Notes: a model not told the origin generated them from the sequence alone. Positions 1 through 10,830 are shown, counted from the first letter of the stretch. The stretch: DNA of 64,000 nt from Heliocidaris erythrogramma (GCA_025617745.1 CM046869.1:19484994-19548993); one strand, 5' to 3'. Numbers and translations are program-made.

Positions 1-400
1 CCTCTACATGAGCTTTACCGAGTTAGTCCTGTAGAAATATATTCACGACTTTTCTACGGCAATACCGAGCTTGCTTTCAAAAGATTTCGAAGAGCGAGTT
101 TGAAACAGCTGAAGGCGTTTCACGAGCTCTCTATGACGGGTGCCGAATTATCCCGCATTGTTTCACGAACTCTCTACGAGCTCTGCCGAGATATCCCGAA
201 TCTTTTCATGAGCCCTCCACAAGCTCAGTGTGTCGAGCTATCCATAATCTTCTAAAGACCTCTCTACCAGCTATGTTGAGCCATCACTAGTTTATAAAGT
301 TCTTTACAAAATTTACCGAGCTACCCCGAGTTTTCCCCCGAGCTCTTTACGAGTTCTACCTAGCTAGTTCAAGGAGTTATCCTTGGCTATTTCGGGGCCA
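1..400. repeat. Degenerate ~41-46 bp tandem repeat array
   Basis: About nine diverged units follow each other, each built around 'CTCTACGAGCTCTGCCGAG', then 'TATCCCGA' and 'TTTCACGAG'. The clearest units start near 127, 169, 212 and 258. Unit length drifts between about 41 and 46 bp and similarity between neighbours is only moderate, so this is an old array. It touches the left edge of the window and may continue beyond it. Open frames through it are short and I see no gene. Confidence 0.7.
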
Positions 401-1090
401 TCTCCGCACCAAAATCGGTAAAATGTGATGAGGGCTTTAGCCAACTTTGTCTCTTCCGTCTCCGTTCCACTTACCTACATCTTCGCCTCGAGTGGGAGGA
501 AAAAATCTTTTATTATCGACTTTTTTCCGACTCCTTCCAAATCGACTTTTTCTCCATGTTCACAGATTTCGTCATTCGATACGTGTACGTCGGGGGCACG
601 AACGCTGAGCACACGTCAAGTTACAGCTGGGCTTCCATATCGTACCTCCCACATTCGTACAAAACAAAATTTATACGTTTCAGCGGTGAAATAACACTGC
701 TTTAACATGAATGTGCTGGAAACAAGATTTCGAACGGCACATTCGCTTGAAGAAATGAAATTGTAAAAGTGGTAAAAAAAGATTTTCGATTCTATTCGCG
801 CTGAAAAAACGTCACGTCACGGGAAGAAACTCGTATGAAAATTGATCTGGTTCCCACTTCAGTTTCTGTACAAACTGGTACTGAGCATGTTGTTCAGAGA
901 TTTGTGAAAGACTTTTCAATGTGTACAGCAGTGAGGCTTTTCCATATATTTATAAGAAATAAGTTTTTGTTCCAAATGGTCTATAATCGAAAAGGAAGCT
1001 CCATCAACGAACGTGCAAAGTATAATTTACCTTATACAAACTGTTCTTTTATTTTTATTTTTATTATTTTGTTTTACTTATTTTTTTATT
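401..1090. other. Non-coding stretch, nothing recognised
   Basis: Two short open frames (425-694 and 835-1092, plus strand) lack recognisable domains, signal peptides or splice context. The segment ends in a T-rich run leading into a G run. I see no element boundaries here. Confidence 0.5.
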
Positions 1091-1092
1091 GA

Positions 1093-1115
1093 GGGGGGGG
1101 GGGGGGGGGGGGGGG
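1093..1115 (+). repeat. Homopolymer G run (about 23 G)
   Basis: Uninterrupted G run directly after a T-rich stretch. It is able in principle to form a G-quadruplex. Length is likely to be unreliable in any assembly. Confidence 0.9.
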
Positions 1116-1221
1116 AGGAATTATTAAATACGGTATGTCCTGTATTTTGTGAAGTTACATATTGCTTTGTTTGTATTGTCAGCTATTCAATGTGATACGA
1201 TTAAATTTAGTTGAATTATTT

Positions 1222-1561
1222 ACGATAGTATACTCTTGTTTGATAAAGCAGGAATTTTTCTTTAGAATACTTCAGATCGACATTCTATCATGTCTATTTT
1301 TACAAAATTATGAGGTTTATTTAAATAGCCTAGAACCACCGACGTCAATAAAATGGCACACTGCACCACCACCGCCACCACCGCCACCACCGCCAACGAT
1401 AGTATACTCTTGTTTGATAAAGCAGGAATTTTTCTTTAGAATACTTCAGATCGACATTCTATCATGTCTATTTTTACAAAATTATGAGGTTTATTTAAAT
1501 AGCCTAGAACCACCGACGTCAATAAAATGGCACACTGCACCACCACCGCCACCACCGCCAA
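1222..1561. repeat. Recent tandem duplication, 174-bp unit, two copies
   Basis: Unit 1 is 1222-1395 and unit 2 starts at 1396. Both begin 'ACGATAGTATACTCTTG' and end in a (CCACCG)n tract. The copies look identical over about 150 bp and differ mainly in the number of CCACCG repeats, which are fewer in unit 2. Because 174 is a multiple of three, an open frame (1162-1638) runs through both and repeats a 58-residue block ending in polyproline. I read this as a duplication mediated by the repeat ends rather than as a gene, because the peptide has no other protein-like features. Confidence 0.9.
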
Positions 1562-1925
1562 CAACAGAAAAAATGTTAAAGGCAATGACATACCCAAACA
1601 TATGCAAAACAGTAAACATGTTTGTCAGAACGCTATGACCTTGAGACAAGATTAGCACTATAAGTTCTGATTGTAATTAATCATTTGGGACTCACCACGA
1701 AAATTGTCGAAATATCCTTAGCATGCTTAGAGGACATAGAATTGCTTTTGTTTAGAGTTACAAATGGAGAAAAACAACAACAATGTTGCATTTACTTTTG
1801 AGGTATGGTGAATGTTGTACAAGGATGCCTTTGAAAGCCACAAACATGTTTATAAGAAAGAGGCAGATGTCGTCCTTTAGCATTCTTTGGCACGACATGA
1901 ATCTGTATTTGCCACTTTAGATCCA
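1562..1925. other. Non-coding spacer
   Basis: AT-rich sequence with no open frame of note, no repeat family that I recognise and no RNA gene. Confidence 0.5.
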
Positions 1926-2139
1926 GGGGGTGTTTCACAGAGAGTTAAGTTTGACTTAAAGTCGCGCTTAAATTCCTAGTTGCGTGCTGTATATTACGCA
2001 TCACCGCATTGGTCAGATCATGCTCAGGGGACGCGCGTTATTGGGTAATCTACCAATGAAATTACGCGTTTAATGCCGTATGCGCATTGGCACTTACGCA
2101 TGACTTTAAATCAATCTTAACTCTTTGTGAAGCACCCCC
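1926..2139. mobile_element. Palindromic MITE, 214 bp
   Basis: Terminal inverted repeats open with 'GGGGGTGTTTCACAGAGAG' and close with its near complement (…CTTAACTCTTTGTGAAGCACCCCC). About 24 bp of the ends match with two mismatches, and pairing continues inward through TTAAG…GACTTAAAGTC. No coding capacity. Non-autonomous DNA transposon is the likely class. A target-site duplication is not obvious. Confidence 0.75.
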
Positions 2140-2514
2140 ATGTGTAGTAAATGGGTACCTGGTACGGTTAATTCCTTGAAATGCCCTGTGCACTGATGAT
2201 GTTTTCTGCGCAGCTACTCGAAGCCTGGCTAATTCTTTCAAATCACTTTATGCCATGACTAATGTGATATATATGCGCGCTACAGGCAAGAACGGAATGT
2301 CGAGGTTAACACGATTAAAGATCACATTGCAAGAAAATTCCATCAAAATAAATATTGGCTTAATACTTATTATTGCATAGATGGCATAAATTAAACAAGG
2401 TTATCACAATTTTACGCTTGGAAACATTTGAATTAATGATTATTATCAATTATAAAACGGTAAAATACAGCCCCCGATATAGCAGCTGAAGAGCTCCTTG
2501 AACGCTGCTGAGAT

Positions 2515-3066
2515 GTGTGACGACACACGAAGGACCAGTCCTGTCTAAGCAGACGATGTCCCATAACATCTTACACATTTTTCAGTGCCTGTTTTGTCAT
2601 CTCCTCTTCACTTATTTCTCTTACTTGACTAGCGTCAGTCTTAATGTTAGTCTGTTGCCTCACTCTTAACTTCGTGTATGGTATTATTTTGATGAAAAAT
2701 GCAGCGTTAAAAAAATAAAGGAATCAGTCACTTGTGAACAAAATAAGACGCCATTGCTGCTTGCACCGGGGCATGTTCGGCGTTTCAAGAGGGAACGAAT
2801 ACAATCCATGCTATTATTCGGAGGGCTTTTCAATTTGAAAATGAGGTTTATTTTATTGATCATTGACCCTTCTCCTGTGTATTTACAATCAAACGGTTTT
2901 AGTTATCAGAATCAGTTTCACTTTGCCTTTTAGAATGGTGTGAAATAAGGTCATGTTAAATATACCAAACTCTTTATAATTTGATAAATAATTGCATTGC
3001 AATTACGTTCATTCATTATAGGACGTCGTCTGCTTAAGCAGGATCGATCCATTGTGTGACGACATC
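2515..3066. mobile_element. Element bounded by ~48-bp imperfect inverted repeats
   Basis: The left arm (2515-2562) begins 'GTGTGACGACACACGAAGG' and ends near 'GCAGACGATGTCC'. The right arm (3020-3066) is its imperfect complement and holds the perfect palindrome CTGCTTAAGCAG. The ~450 bp between arms is AT-rich and without open frames. A non-autonomous element or old foldback is likely, but element ends are inferred only from the arms. Confidence 0.5.
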
Positions 3067-3252
3067 AAAACATCGCTATATTTCTGGCGAATCCTCGGAT
3101 ATTCCAGATGCTTAGAAGAGCTTTTATTTATGTTGTTTTTATAATCATCAGATACGCAGTTGACATAAAACTTATGCGATTGCCATCTGTAAGGTTCCCA
3201 GTTTCTAGTGATATATTAATTGCCATATTTGTGATTTTCTTGCAATGTGAGC

Positions 3253-3615
3253 TTTAAAGAGAAGGTTGAGCTCTGTCATACGAGAAAAATAATTTGTGAG
3301 CTTTTTCCATTCTTGCTAACCTATATAACTGGCAGGACATCATAGTAGCAAGGTCACATGAAAATATTTTCTCGGGAAAGGCGCCCATCATAACTAGAAA
3401 CAGTCAAAGGTCTGGAACAAATTTGATGCCACTAGACTATGTAGTCCCATTGACCCTTATTTTTGTGCGGTGCTTTTAACTGCATGTTATGTTCACCAAA
3501 GCTGTGTCAATATGTCATTCCAAAACATTAAATTATACAAAGCACTTACATAATCAAAGTTTTCCGAAAGTTTCTCTTAAAATACATTCACATGACCAGA
3601 AGTCCACTTTATATA
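3253..3615 (+). mobile_element. TTAA-flanked dispersed repeat, diverged copy
   Basis: This is the most diverged of six related segments in the window. It starts at a TTAA (3254-3257), has the family markers 'AATAATTTGTGAGCTTT', 'TAGTCCCAT', 'CATTCCAAAAC' and 'CATGACCAGAA', and ends at a CACTTTATAT remnant. The same order of markers is found at 31764, 32897, 53954, 59059 and, reversed, at 47921. No open frame. Confidence 0.65.
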
Positions 3616-4650
3616 GATTTATTACCTGATTACATACGATTCACAACAAAAAGATCGCTTGTATTCTTTTGCAGTCAGATATGTCAGACGACCAAGGTTG
3701 TTTCTGATGGACCTTTTCAAACTTTTAAATATTCCTTATTTTGAATTATTTTAGTGTCTCTTTAAACCATTGAACTACCCCTGAGAGCCCTTAATGTTCC
3801 ACACAACGTATAAGTGCCTTTTCTAAGTTTCAAAAACAACAGTATTGTGATGTGACGGCTCTTAAAATAAGTGCTTGCCTTTCTCAGATTTGCAATTTGC
3901 AGGAGTTAATTTGAAAGTATTAAAACCGATTCGTCTAAAAGAAGCGTTTTTCAAAGAAGCTCGTACCCGGGGTTCCAAAAGAAGTTATTTAAAAGAAATT
4001 TCCTAATTCGTTTTAAATTGAAAAGTACTCACTACTCACTATTAAGTGCTCTTTTTTTAAATTTCGATCAAGCATGCCTTCGTTTAATCGAATCGAAGAG
4101 TAACTTTGCATGAAAAATATGATACTCTCTTTTATAGACCACAATAAATTTTGAATATTATATTATATAATTTTAATCCTAAAAAATGCTTCTAAAGTGT
4201 AAAAAATGTCGAGTTTTAGACCATTTAAAGTTTCAACCGCCTTCATTAAATCGTACACAATTTAGTTTTTGAAGAAGTATTGGTCAATGCTCTCGCAAAA
4301 CGTCCCTGTTAATGCGACCCAAGATGGCCTTTTAAAGTTTCCATGAGAATTTCCTTTGACATTGCTATAAAAAGACACTTCTTCAGTCGCATCCTCACAA
4401 GATGCCCTTAAGAAGTGTTTAAGAGCTTTATTTTGGTGAAAATAGTCACGCAAGAAAATACTAAATGGCTTCATAACCTTGCTATAGGCAGACCATCATG
4501 TGCAAAAAAAAACCACCACAAAAAAGAATCGTGACTACGCTTTTTGTCTTTGGGAAAGGGAAATCCGGTAGGACTTTATTTTTATAGGTGTTCAGACAAA
4601 TGCCACGGCGACAAAATGTTGTTCCGGGGCTTTATTTCCTCAAAAGTATA
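3616..4650. other. Non-coding stretch
   Basis: AT-rich sequence. A 70-codon minus-strand frame at 4262-4474 has no recognisable features. A short direct motif (AAAAGAAG) recurs around 3938-3995. Confidence 0.45.
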
Positions 4651-4727
4651 GGGTTAGGGTTAGGGTTGCGATTAGATTTTAGGTTAGGTTTTTAGTAAGG
4701 ATTAGGGTTAGGTATTGGTCCAGGGTT
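4651..4727 (+). repeat. Short degenerate telomere-like TTAGGG tract
   Basis: Three adjoining GGGTTA units at 4651-4667 are followed by scattered TTAGG/TTAGGT variants to about 4727. This is far too short and mixed for a chromosome end. It is best read as an interstitial telomere-like patch or as the edge of a dispersed element; loosely similar CCTAA-rich text occurs near 5998-6050 and 46425-46530. Confidence 0.6.
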
Positions 4728-6154
4728 GAAGTTTAAAATTCGATTGGTTTGCATGGCTTCTCATATTGTTCTTTTCTTGCTGTTAAACTAAACTCTTCTA
4801 TATTCCTCTTTGTGGTAAATGCCCCCTTTTTCAGAAAAGTGCCCTTCGCGTTTTTTGTGTTATATCCTGTGTCTATTCACTTTCTCTTTCATCCTTCCTT
4901 GTGTGGGAAGTGCCCCTCTTATCTAAAAATTGACCGTGCTTACATTATCACCCCCCTTCACTATGCTCACTTTCAAAACTACATGTACATTTTCGGGGTT
5001 TTCTGAGCTGCCATCATCTTCGCAGTTCGCACAACGGAGTAAATTTGATAAAAGCACATTATGCTTGTTAATATTATCAAAGCACAATCAATATGATCAC
5101 TTCGACACATCCAATTCTACGCTCGCTTGCTCTTAAAGAATCACACAATTATTTACATCAGACTTGACGTATCACTTAGCGGTACTAGATATAAGAAATA
5201 ATTTCTATTCTACGCAATTTAGACGCCATTTCATTACTTACCCCAATTTCATTGATCCTTTACAATACGTGATCGCAAGTGCGTTTGTCGCCTGTACATC
5301 AGAGAAATAAAAGAACTCTTCTTGAAAGAGTTATGATTGTATATGACCTTTTCAAAATGAGACGAATTAAAAAGGCATTGGGGGCTCGTTTGTTTTTAAA
5401 GATGATCCTGGGATTGTTTAATCTAATAAGATCTGCGAGATCTTGGCATACGTCGACCAAAATAATTGGAGGTGACGGAAGAGGGAAAATGGCGCCAAGA
5501 AGTGTAACGCCACAAGGACAATGTCCGCAAAAAATGACCCAAGCTCGCTTGGTTGGATTCAATTTCGCATGATGATGATGAAGATGAATCAGCTTTTGTA
5601 ATATATCTTTTCCATCTTTACTTGAGTGATGAAATTGAAGAGTTGACCCTTTCGCGACATCACTCCACAATTTGTGGTTTGGCTCAACAACTTTTGATTC
5701 AGGGCCCTAAAAATAAGTAAGTAGAAAGAACAAAAGTTTTTACACACACTGTGTCCATTTTTGGTGCATGACCATATTGCACTTGATGCCAGGAATTCAA
5801 AAAAAGAGAAGAAGATCTAAAATCTTTGGCGAACCATTGAGAGGTCCAAAAATCGTTGTGTTTGAAATAAAAATTTGCCACTTTAAAAACATTTCGACAA
5901 AGTTCCAAACCATGTATCTTGTTTTCAAAGACATTAACATTTATTGAAACCATGTAGACTAAAACTTCGACCCTGACCAAACACTATGCCTATTCCAAAC
6001 GTTTACCATAAACTTAACCTAAAACCCAGTTGCAATCCATTTCCATAATCCCATATCTTTGTAGAAATAGAGCAATATTGTCGTATGAGCAAATGACGGA
6101 TCGCCAACCCACAAACGATCTACACCCACGTGGTTTGTTGGTTTATTTTACATG
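4728..6154. other. Non-coding stretch with weak open frames
   Basis: Frames at 4749-5006 (+), 5279-5572 (+), 5299-5670 (-) and 5699-5980 (-) overlap on opposite strands and lack convincing protein features. The 123-codon minus frame at 5299-5670 is the longest but has no domain that I recognise and no clear splice sites. Confidence 0.45.
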
Positions 6155-6310
6155 ACTGCTGAGAAAGCATGTGTGTGCTTGTAAGTAAGCAACCGGGGAC
6201 CGACGGCTTTAAGTCCTCGCCGAGGGACTTGGTAATACGGATTAATGCCTTACCAAAGGGCACTAGCGCATCCACTTGGTTTCGAACCCGGGTCCTCCCA
6301 TCGCGCCTCC
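6155..6310 (-). repeat. Degenerate tRNA-derived SINE remnant
   Basis: The reverse complement of a polymerase III B box ('GGTTTCGAACCCGGGTCC' near 6280) follows 'TTACCAAAGGGCACTAGCGC', the same order seen reversed in the well-preserved SINE at 6577-6830. Much of the body is eroded. Confidence 0.5.
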
Positions 6311-6576
6311 TTCAGTTTCCAGGGAATGTCAGGTGATTTACGAAACATCGTGAACAACAAGCTAAAAATGTCTGGGAAACGGGAAAGGAGTCATATAATA
6401 AAGAGCTACGGATCATATTTTATTGTACAATGCAAATAGAGTTCCTTTATTTGTATTTTGTTGGACATGAAAAAATAAATATAAAATATGAAGTATGAAA
6501 AAATTATCGGAACTTTAAAAAAAAATCAGATAAAGAATAAGAAATTATAAATTCTTGAAGTTATTTCTTCCAAATC

Positions 6577-6830
6577 ATAATAATAATAATGACAACTTAT
6601 ATAGCGCTCATATCCGTCACGAAGTGACGCTCATGGCGCTTAGACATTATTACCCCGGTTATTTAGCCTAGCCGCAAAGGAACTAGCGCTCAAGCTTATG
6701 AGGTACCCATTTACACCTGGGTGGAGAGTGGCAAATGTAGATTAGTGTCTTGCCAAAGGACGTTAGTGCCGTGGTGGGATTCGAACCCCGTGATCTGCAG
6801 TTCTGTGACTTATCCACTATACCACTATAC
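6577..6830 (-). repeat. tRNA-derived SINE, near full length
   Basis: Read on the minus strand it has a tRNA-like head with A-box-like 'TAGTGGATAAG' and B box 'GGGTTCGAATCC' type sequence (here at 6778-6790 reversed). The conserved body follows ('ATTTGCCACTCTCCACCCAG', 'TGTAAATGGGTACC', 'GACGGATATGAGCGC') and an (ATT)n tail at 6577-6590. It defines the window's most common SINE family. Confidence 0.85.
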
Positions 6831-7808
6831 TTATATACACAATACACAATTATTCTTATTTACCCTCAATCAACATTTCCTAATAATTTCTAGAAAATAT
6901 TTTTCACAGCACAATCTCAAGACCAATACACAATTTATAAATCCTTATATGTGAGTTATCCCTCAAATATAATTCACGCGAAAAATGAAAGCCTTTTCAC
7001 ACAATCATATTGATTACCAGAAGAAGAGCCTAATATTACTATGGTTTCGTTTCTGAATATATTTTTTAATTTGAAATCTAACGACCATTTTAAAATGTTA
7101 AACCTGAGGAGATTTTTTAATACAAATATACGTATTGTATACGAATTTTCACATTTTACGTAATTTTAAATTAGCTGGTCTACGCAACCATATTTTAATA
7201 CCTACATGACAACGTCTTTTGAGTGGTTATACGTTATCAAATATTGGTAAAAGTTATATTTCCCCGGAAAGTGCTTTCACTGCAAGTAGGCTTAAATATA
7301 GGGGAAAAAATATGATAATAAAGTCGAAGGTTACCCTTTTGACAAAGTAATTTGAGATAATCATTGGCTTTGATTCGTTGCACGCGTATAAACACGAGGA
7401 AGACACTCCGTGACGGAGACAATCAAACTTCAAAGGATGCCGACAATTCGAATGTGCTCTTCTTCTGACACCCATGCTCTAGATATTTCCGCCGAATGTT
7501 GCCGCGTCACAGCCAGTCGTAGTTTAACTTGACTTTAGGGCGTTTACAGGATGCGGAGTGGAAGGAAGGGGGGGGGGGGGGGGGCCCATTCTTCGGAATC
7601 AGACACTATGTTAATATCTGTTGATATCAATGAATTAGAAACAAAATCGGTACTAAAATCAAGCATAGATATGCTATCACTAACGTCATCATTATCCTCA
7701 TCATTATCATGATACTCTCTATATGTTTTATATGTTTAGGAGTGATAATTCGCATTTTGTGTTAGGGATCCCTTCGTTAGGAGTGCGCGGATTCATTGCC
7801 CGAAATAA
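6831..7808. other. Non-coding stretch with one G run
   Basis: Contains a 17-base G run at 7568-7584. The overlapping minus-strand frames at 7237-7475 have no recognisable domain. Nothing else is supported. Confidence 0.5.
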
Positions 7809-7951
7809 TAGAATCCACTCTCAAAGGAGTAATTCAATCAACGCTTGGAGTGGATTCCACTATAATTCGGAGTGGATTCCACTATGATTTAGAGCTAATA
7901 CTATTATGATTTGGAGCGGATTCCACTATGATTTGGAGCGGATTCCACAGT

Positions 7952-7952
<1 letters not shown>
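7809..7952. repeat. Motif array with GGAGTGGATTCCAC units, partly inverted
   Basis: Five ~22-bp units centred on 'GGAGTGGATTCCACTAT' run from about 7845 to 7950; the third is degenerate. An opposite-strand fragment (GAATCCACTC) lies at 7811-7820, so the array has the two-sided layout seen in the larger motif palindromes at 9886, 30338 and 55024. The motif contains a near-palindromic GTGGATTCCAC core. Confidence 0.7.
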
Positions 7953-7999
<47 letters not shown>

Positions 8000-8023
8000 T
8001 ATCATCATCATCGTCATCATCAT
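7953..8023 (+). repeat. (ATC)n microsatellite
   Basis: About 23 ATC units with two interruptions. An open frame through it encodes polyhistidine and is not taken as a gene. Confidence 0.95.
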
Positions 8024-8386
8024 TCAGGGTACAGAATTAATCCTGTAATGATAGTGGGGGTGGCGGCGACTGCCCCCATACACCCCATCCCTCCCTCCTC
8101 GCGTGTGGACGTAGTATTTGTTCAGCAGTTGAATGGTGAAAAGGCATGATGTTTCACGTGTTATCCTCTCACTATCCCTCTTTCTTCTCTCGTCCTCGGA
8201 TCTGAATTAATGTAACTGAGAGGAAAAGTTCATGCATGTTTATCCATGTGTTGGTTAGAAGGCGTTGCCCCATGGGATCGAAGCTACATGATGCTATTAA
8301 TATTGAGCGACGCAAGCGCCTCTACAAATTTGAAGCAGCGTAACTTTACAGCTGCAAGCACATTCGTTTATACCTCCAACCCAGGC

Positions 8387-8560
8387 GTTAAAGAGGGGGG
8401 GGGGGCGGGGGCTATTCTATGATTCTTCCAACATGCCAACGAGAAAATCTCCCTTCGTTTTAGTTTTTTTCTTTTTCTTTTGTTTTGTTGTTGTTGCTTG
8501 TCAGAAGCATTTTTAAAGACCTGTACCCCCGTTAAAGAAATGGCACCGCCCCTGCATCTA
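8387..8560. mobile_element. Fragment of G-run/TTGCTTGTCAG element
   Basis: A G-rich run (8395-8410) is followed by a T-rich stretch with TTTTG repeats, then 'TTGCTTGTCAG' at 8494-8504 and 'GTACCCCCGTTAAAGAA'. The same motif order (G/C run, TTTTG repeats, TTGCTTGTCAG or its complement) recurs near 10690-10830, 37009-37249, 40626-40913 and 48664-48866. Confidence 0.5.
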
Positions 8561-8671
8561 TCTATGGATACTGTTATCTAGTTTTAAAGGTAAGTTTGGG
8601 TTTGTTCGTTGTTGTAATTAGTTGTAATTTGAAAGAAATGTCTGAAAGACATCGTTGAATATACAAAAAAA

Positions 8672-9281
8672 GGGGACACTCTTTATTTTTAAAGATGTCA
8701 TATAAACCGTCAATGATGTATAATAAATTATGTATCAAATTAAACAAAACTTAATACTCCAACATCAATTAAGATCAAGTTTTGAACTTTCACGCTTTGA
8801 TGGGCACACTCATTTAACCATTAGAAGGTCTGATTAATAAAAATGCAAAAATGGAGCAAGTAGCCATTTACACGTTAATGAACATGTGCATCTGTAATAC
8901 ATTCTTGTTCAACAATGAAAAAAAAAAGAAGAAAATGAGGAGGATTGAGCTCTGGATGTCAACTATAGTCTCACGACGGCATGGTTTTCACAAGCGCAAC
9001 CACAAATTCATGTGTTTCTCAGGATTTTTGTTTTTATTGTTTTAATTTGACTTTACAGGATGGAAATGCTCATCAACATTTGCATGGCTACTTGCACTAT
9101 TCAGTTTTGCTTTTTTTGTAATAAGACCTTCTAACGGTTAAATGAATGTGCCAATCCAAGCGTGAAATTTAAAAGCTTGATCATAAGTGATGTTGTTATA
9201 GTATTTTTACTTGATTCGATATAGATTTTATTATATTTTATTGACGATTTATATGAAAATTTGAAACAATAAAGAGTGCCC
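8672..9281. mobile_element. Long-TIR palindromic element, ~610 bp
   Basis: Left end 'GGGGACACTCTTTATT' and right end its complement (AATAAAGAGTGCCC). Inner pairs include TTCACGCTTTGATGGGCAC with GTGCCAATCCAAGCGTGAA, ATTAGAAGGTCT with AGACCTTCTAACGG, and GCAAGTAGCCA with TGGCTACTTGC. Arms of roughly 200 bp flank a ~200-bp centre. A 64-codon frame inside is not protein-like. Non-autonomous foldback or MITE. Confidence 0.75.
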
Positions 9282-9885
9282 ACTTTCTCTCTTTTTTATC
9301 CCTATATTATGTTGGACTATCAACTTATATTAGGCATGTTTAAAAACAACAAAAAGTAATCTCGAAGAGTCACATGCATTTGAAATCCCCCATGCCCATG
9401 GAAATGATAACATGAGACTATATCCTTTATACTATAAAAGTATATCACCGATTGGTCCACAGAGTTATCTCCCTATTTCTTAGCTTATTCATACTCATCT
9501 AGTATGTTTTTAATCTTTATCATAATCTCTTTACTAGTTCACACAATATTATTTAATTGGAATCGATTTTATAAGCGCCTCCAGAAATTTGCAGCAGTGT
9601 AATCATATCATCTCTTCTTAATGTTGTACCCAAAAGACAATATCTTCTGTTAATCAGCTTTAACGCACAACCTCATATCATTCACATTTATTGTGAAAGC
9701 ACATCTGCATGTTGGGGAATATTTAGCTTCAGGCAAATAATGTGGATCGCTTGGAATAGTTACTACATCTTTAACATTATTCATGATTAAGTTATCATGG
9801 TTATTGCATCTGCAAGCCTCTCAACGAGTTTGAATTTTCCTCGTAAATCTATAGCTAGAAGCACATTCGCTTATCGGTTACATGT
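9282..9885. other. Non-coding stretch with degenerate local duplications
   Basis: Segments starting near 9575 ('GCGCCTCCAGAAATTTG') and 9806 ('GCAAGCCTCTCAACGAG') resemble each other and a third segment near 8312 ('GCGCCTCTACAAATTTG'). All three are followed by AGCACATTCG-like or CGCACAAC text, which suggests old local duplications. No gene seen. Confidence 0.45.
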
Positions 9886-10269
9886 CGTTTCTCCGCAGGT
9901 TCATAATTCTGAAGGTTCGTATTTCCGAAGGTTCATTTACTCGGAAGGTTCATTACTCGAAATGTTCATTATTCCGAAGGTTCGTAAATCCCAAAAATGA
10001 AATAATATTCACAATTCCGAAAATGAAATAGGGTTCATAATTCCAAATATGGAATAAGGTTCATAATTGTGAAGGTTCATAAATCGGAAAATGTAAATAG
10101 AACCCTACATATTTTTTCAGAATTACGAACCTTCGGAATAATGAACCCTATTTCATTTTCGGAAATACGAACCCTATTTTATTTTCGGAATTACGAACCC
10201 CATTTCATGTTCGGAATTGTGAACGTTCGGGTAAACGAACCTTCGGAATAACAGACCTTCGGAAAAACG
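9886..10269. repeat. Palindromic motif array (GGTTCATAATTCCGAA), ~384 bp
   Basis: The left half is built from ~16-17 bp units of the type GGTTCATAATTCCGAA; the right half carries the same unit on the other strand (TTCGGAATAATGAACC). Outer ends pair (CGTTTCTCCGCAGGT with the complement of …CCTTCGGAAAAACG). About ten units are recognisable on each side, with AAATGAAATAGG as a secondary motif. A plus-strand frame at 10069-10251 is a by-product. Confidence 0.85.
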
Positions 10270-10690
10270 AGTGCCGCCGCTCATCATGCCTGCATGTTAA
10301 CCACTTATAGCGCACAACATAATGTCATCAGCATTGATCGTGTATGTGCTTCCGAACAGTGCAAGTTTGAATTTCGGGCACACGTTCAATTCCAACTTTA
10401 TTATTGTAGAATTTTCCGCACCGAGGCTCAGAATTAGAAATATATACAGGGATAGACTCTGGCGGTTGTTATAATATTACAGTAAGAGTAGAAAGCAACA
10501 AGAAGGAATGAAGACAGAATTAAACTGTTGATGATTTCATAATGCTTGTTTTCTTGGAGATTGTGTCCCCACCCCACCCCTAGGCCCTATGGACATCAGT
10601 CTAAGGTTAACAGGGTGACATGCCCTACGTTTTTCGACAATTAGGTGTGGGGGGCGAAATTTGTAGCATTATGAGCGTCTGTAAAAAAAA
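10270..10690. other. Non-coding spacer
   Basis: No open frame of note. 'AACCACTTATAGCGCACAAC' near 10300 matches the local duplicated family described at 9575-9700. Confidence 0.4.
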
Positions 10691-10739
10691 AAAGGCGCCT
10701 GGTTGGCGGGTTGGAGCACCCCTTTTGTGTTTAAGTTTT

Positions 10740-10771
<32 letters not shown>

Positions 10772-10830
10772 GCTTGTCAGACAATATTTGGTGTTAATCA
10801 GCACCACCACCCCCCCCCCCCCAATTTTTG
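10690..10830. mobile_element. Fragment of G-run/TTGCTTGTCAG element
   Basis: A-run and GC-rich segment, then (TTTTG)n at 10738-10770, 'TTGCTTGTCAG' at 10770-10780 and a C run at 10808-10822. Same motif order as the other members named at 8387. The ends are not clear. Confidence 0.5.

Noticed and set aside
1162-1638. 158-codon frame with a repeated peptide and polyproline
   Set aside because: The repetition is explained by the 174-bp tandem duplication plus the CCACCG microsatellite; the rest is hydrophobic noise.
5299-5670. 123-codon minus-strand frame
   Set aside because: A competing 97-codon frame runs on the other strand and neither has recognisable features.
7928-8149. Polyhistidine protein
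   Set aside because: Translation of an (ATC)n microsatellite.
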